A stretch of 6,338 nt of DNA from Methanolinea sp. UBA477 (GTDB lineage: Archaea > Halobacteriota > Methanomicrobia > Methanomicrobiales > Methanospirillaceae), in NCBI GenBank assembly GCA_002509485.1, contig DAWO01000125.1, positions 1-6,338 of the forward strand. Reading direction: 5' to 3'. A program made the position numbers and the translations under genes. The notes under the pieces were generated by a model, which saw nothing but the letters and a program-made list of their open reading frames with translations, was not told where the DNA came from and searched no databases. Shown here in pieces: positions 5,529 to 6,338 of the stretch. Position 1 is the stretch's first letter. The number at the start of each line of letters is the position of its first letter.

Positions 5529-6338
5529 CTAACTCCCGATAAACGGCCTGATGAGCGTGAACACGAGTGCAGAGATAATCATCGCAATGGGAATGGTTAA
5601 AATCATTGCTAGAAAGATCTCCTTTCCCGCAGACCACTGGACCTTTTGAGGATTCTGCGCATAACCGACCCCGATCACCGAGCTCGAGATGATATGGGTT
5701 GAAGATATGGGTGCGCCGGCAAGGTTTGATATGGCGATGGTAGCCCCCGAAGAGACCTGGGAATCAAACGAATGGATCGGTTCAATCTTGAAGATGCGCC
5801 GGCCGAGTGTGGACATTACCCGCCATCCGGCCCCCACTGTCCCTGCCGCGAGCATGATCGCACAGATGAAACGGGCCCAGAAGGGGACATCGAGCGTCTG
5901 GACCTTCCCGGCGGCAAACAAAACCAGCACGATGATTCCAAGTTGTTTCTGCGAGTCATTGGCGCCGTTCGCAAACGACATGACTGCAGCGGCAATCCAG
6001 TTGAGCCGCACGATCTGCCGGTTTGCGGATCGCCGGGCGTTTTTGAGGACGACTCCTGACATCTTCCTCATCAGACAACCTCCCGCAAATCCGAGGAAGA
6101 CCGATAGCATGAGAAAGAAGAGTACCTTGGTAAGGCCCTGGAGTTCATGAGGTGCTGCCACCAATTCACTGATACCCCAGTTTACACTCTCAATGCCGGC
6201 AGCAGCCATACCGGCACCGATGAGCCCGCCTATGAGCGCGTGCGTGGAAGAAGACGGCACCCTGAATCTCCAGGCGGTGATGTTCCAGAGTGCCGCAGAG
6301 GATACCGCCGAAAGGAGTATGTACACGAGTTGTGGGCC
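5529..6338 (-). CDS. pit: PiT-family inorganic phosphate permease, 5' end cut by window edge
   Basis: A membrane symporter that moves phosphate, or metal-phosphate, with H+ or Na+. The frame is open from the right edge to a TAG at 5529-5531 (269 visible residues). It enters as G-P-Q-L-V-Y, so the GTG at 6326 is an internal valine codon and the true start lies beyond the window. About 60-70 N-terminal residues, including the first G-A-N-D signature, are missing if the usual length of about 330 holds. Visible hallmarks are V-P-S-S-S-T-H-A-L-I-G-G (27-38), the second signature N-G-A-N-D-S-Q-K-Q-L-G (124-134), and A-P-I-S-S-T-H-I-I-S (209-218). Several hydrophobic membrane spans surround them, and a basic loop (about 90-110) likely faces the cytoplasm. 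It is the first visible gene of an operon with the DUF47 protein. The PiT assignment is firm; ion and substrate preference cannot be told. Confidence 0.95.
   Translation of the reverse strand, partial: GPQLVYILLSAVSSAALWNITAWRFRVPSSSTHALIGGLIGAGMAAAGIESVNWGISELVAAPHELQGLTKVLFFLMLSVFLGFAGGCLMRKMSGVVLKNARRSANRQIVRLNWIAAAVMSFANGANDSQKQLGIIVLVLFAAGKVQTLDVPFWARFICAIMLAAGTVGAGWRVMSTLGRRIFKIEPIHSFDSQVSSGATIAISNLAGAPISSTHIISSSVIGVGYAQNPQKVQWSAGKEIFLAMILTIPIAMIISALVFTLIRPFIGS

Noticed and set aside
5689..6150. A 153-codon + strand frame antisense to the permease
   Set aside because: It lies entirely opposite a clear PiT coding sequence with conserved motifs and has no recognisable protein features of its own.
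5529..6326. GTG 6326 as the true start of the phosphate permease
   Set aside because: The frame is open to the window edge, and the first G-A-N-D half of the PiT family is absent, so the start must lie outside.

Overview
The window looks like chromosomal DNA from a methanogenic euryarchaeon, most likely of the Methanomicrobiales type. This rests on the moderately GC-rich coding sequence, archaeal TATA-like elements upstream of genes, a GGTGAT-type Shine-Dalgarno element in front of one gene, and a lipoprotein whose domain layout I associate with methanogens. No database search was possible, so the assignment is by recognition only. I see no insertion sequence, CRISPR array, tRNA or rRNA.

Layout on the + strand: 1-276 is mostly non-coding. 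It begins with a short open stretch that resembles the NAD-binding start of a GalE-type epimerase but stops after 28 codons. A long gene (277-2817) encodes an 846-residue HerA/FtsK-type P-loop ATPase with a C-terminal coiled-coil part. After a roughly 290-base spacer with a plausible terminator and a promoter comes a 295-residue secreted lipoprotein (3107-3994). Both + strand genes have a TATA-like box about 30 bases before the ATG and no Shine-Dalgarno, which suggests leaderless or nearly leaderless transcripts.

Layout on the - strand, reading right to left: a PiT-family phosphate permease, cut by the right edge (5529-6338), is followed after 6 bases by its usual partner, a DUF47/PhoU-like Pit accessory protein (4866-5522). 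After 84 bases comes a small flavin-binding PPOX-fold protein (4303-4781). The PPOX gene is broken in this sequence: a run of eight G on its coding strand puts the first 30 or so codons out of frame with the rest. The lipoprotein and PPOX genes converge on a roughly 300-base region bounded by T-rich termination signals from each side.

Functionally, the permease and DUF47 protein form a low-affinity phosphate (or metal-phosphate) uptake unit. The ATPase, the lipoprotein and the flavoprotein show no clear functional link to each other or to phosphate uptake. I see no convincing new multi-gene system. The most checkable anomalies are the poly-G frameshift in the PPOX gene, the orphan HerA-like ATPase without NurA, and the possible epimerase remnant at the left edge.
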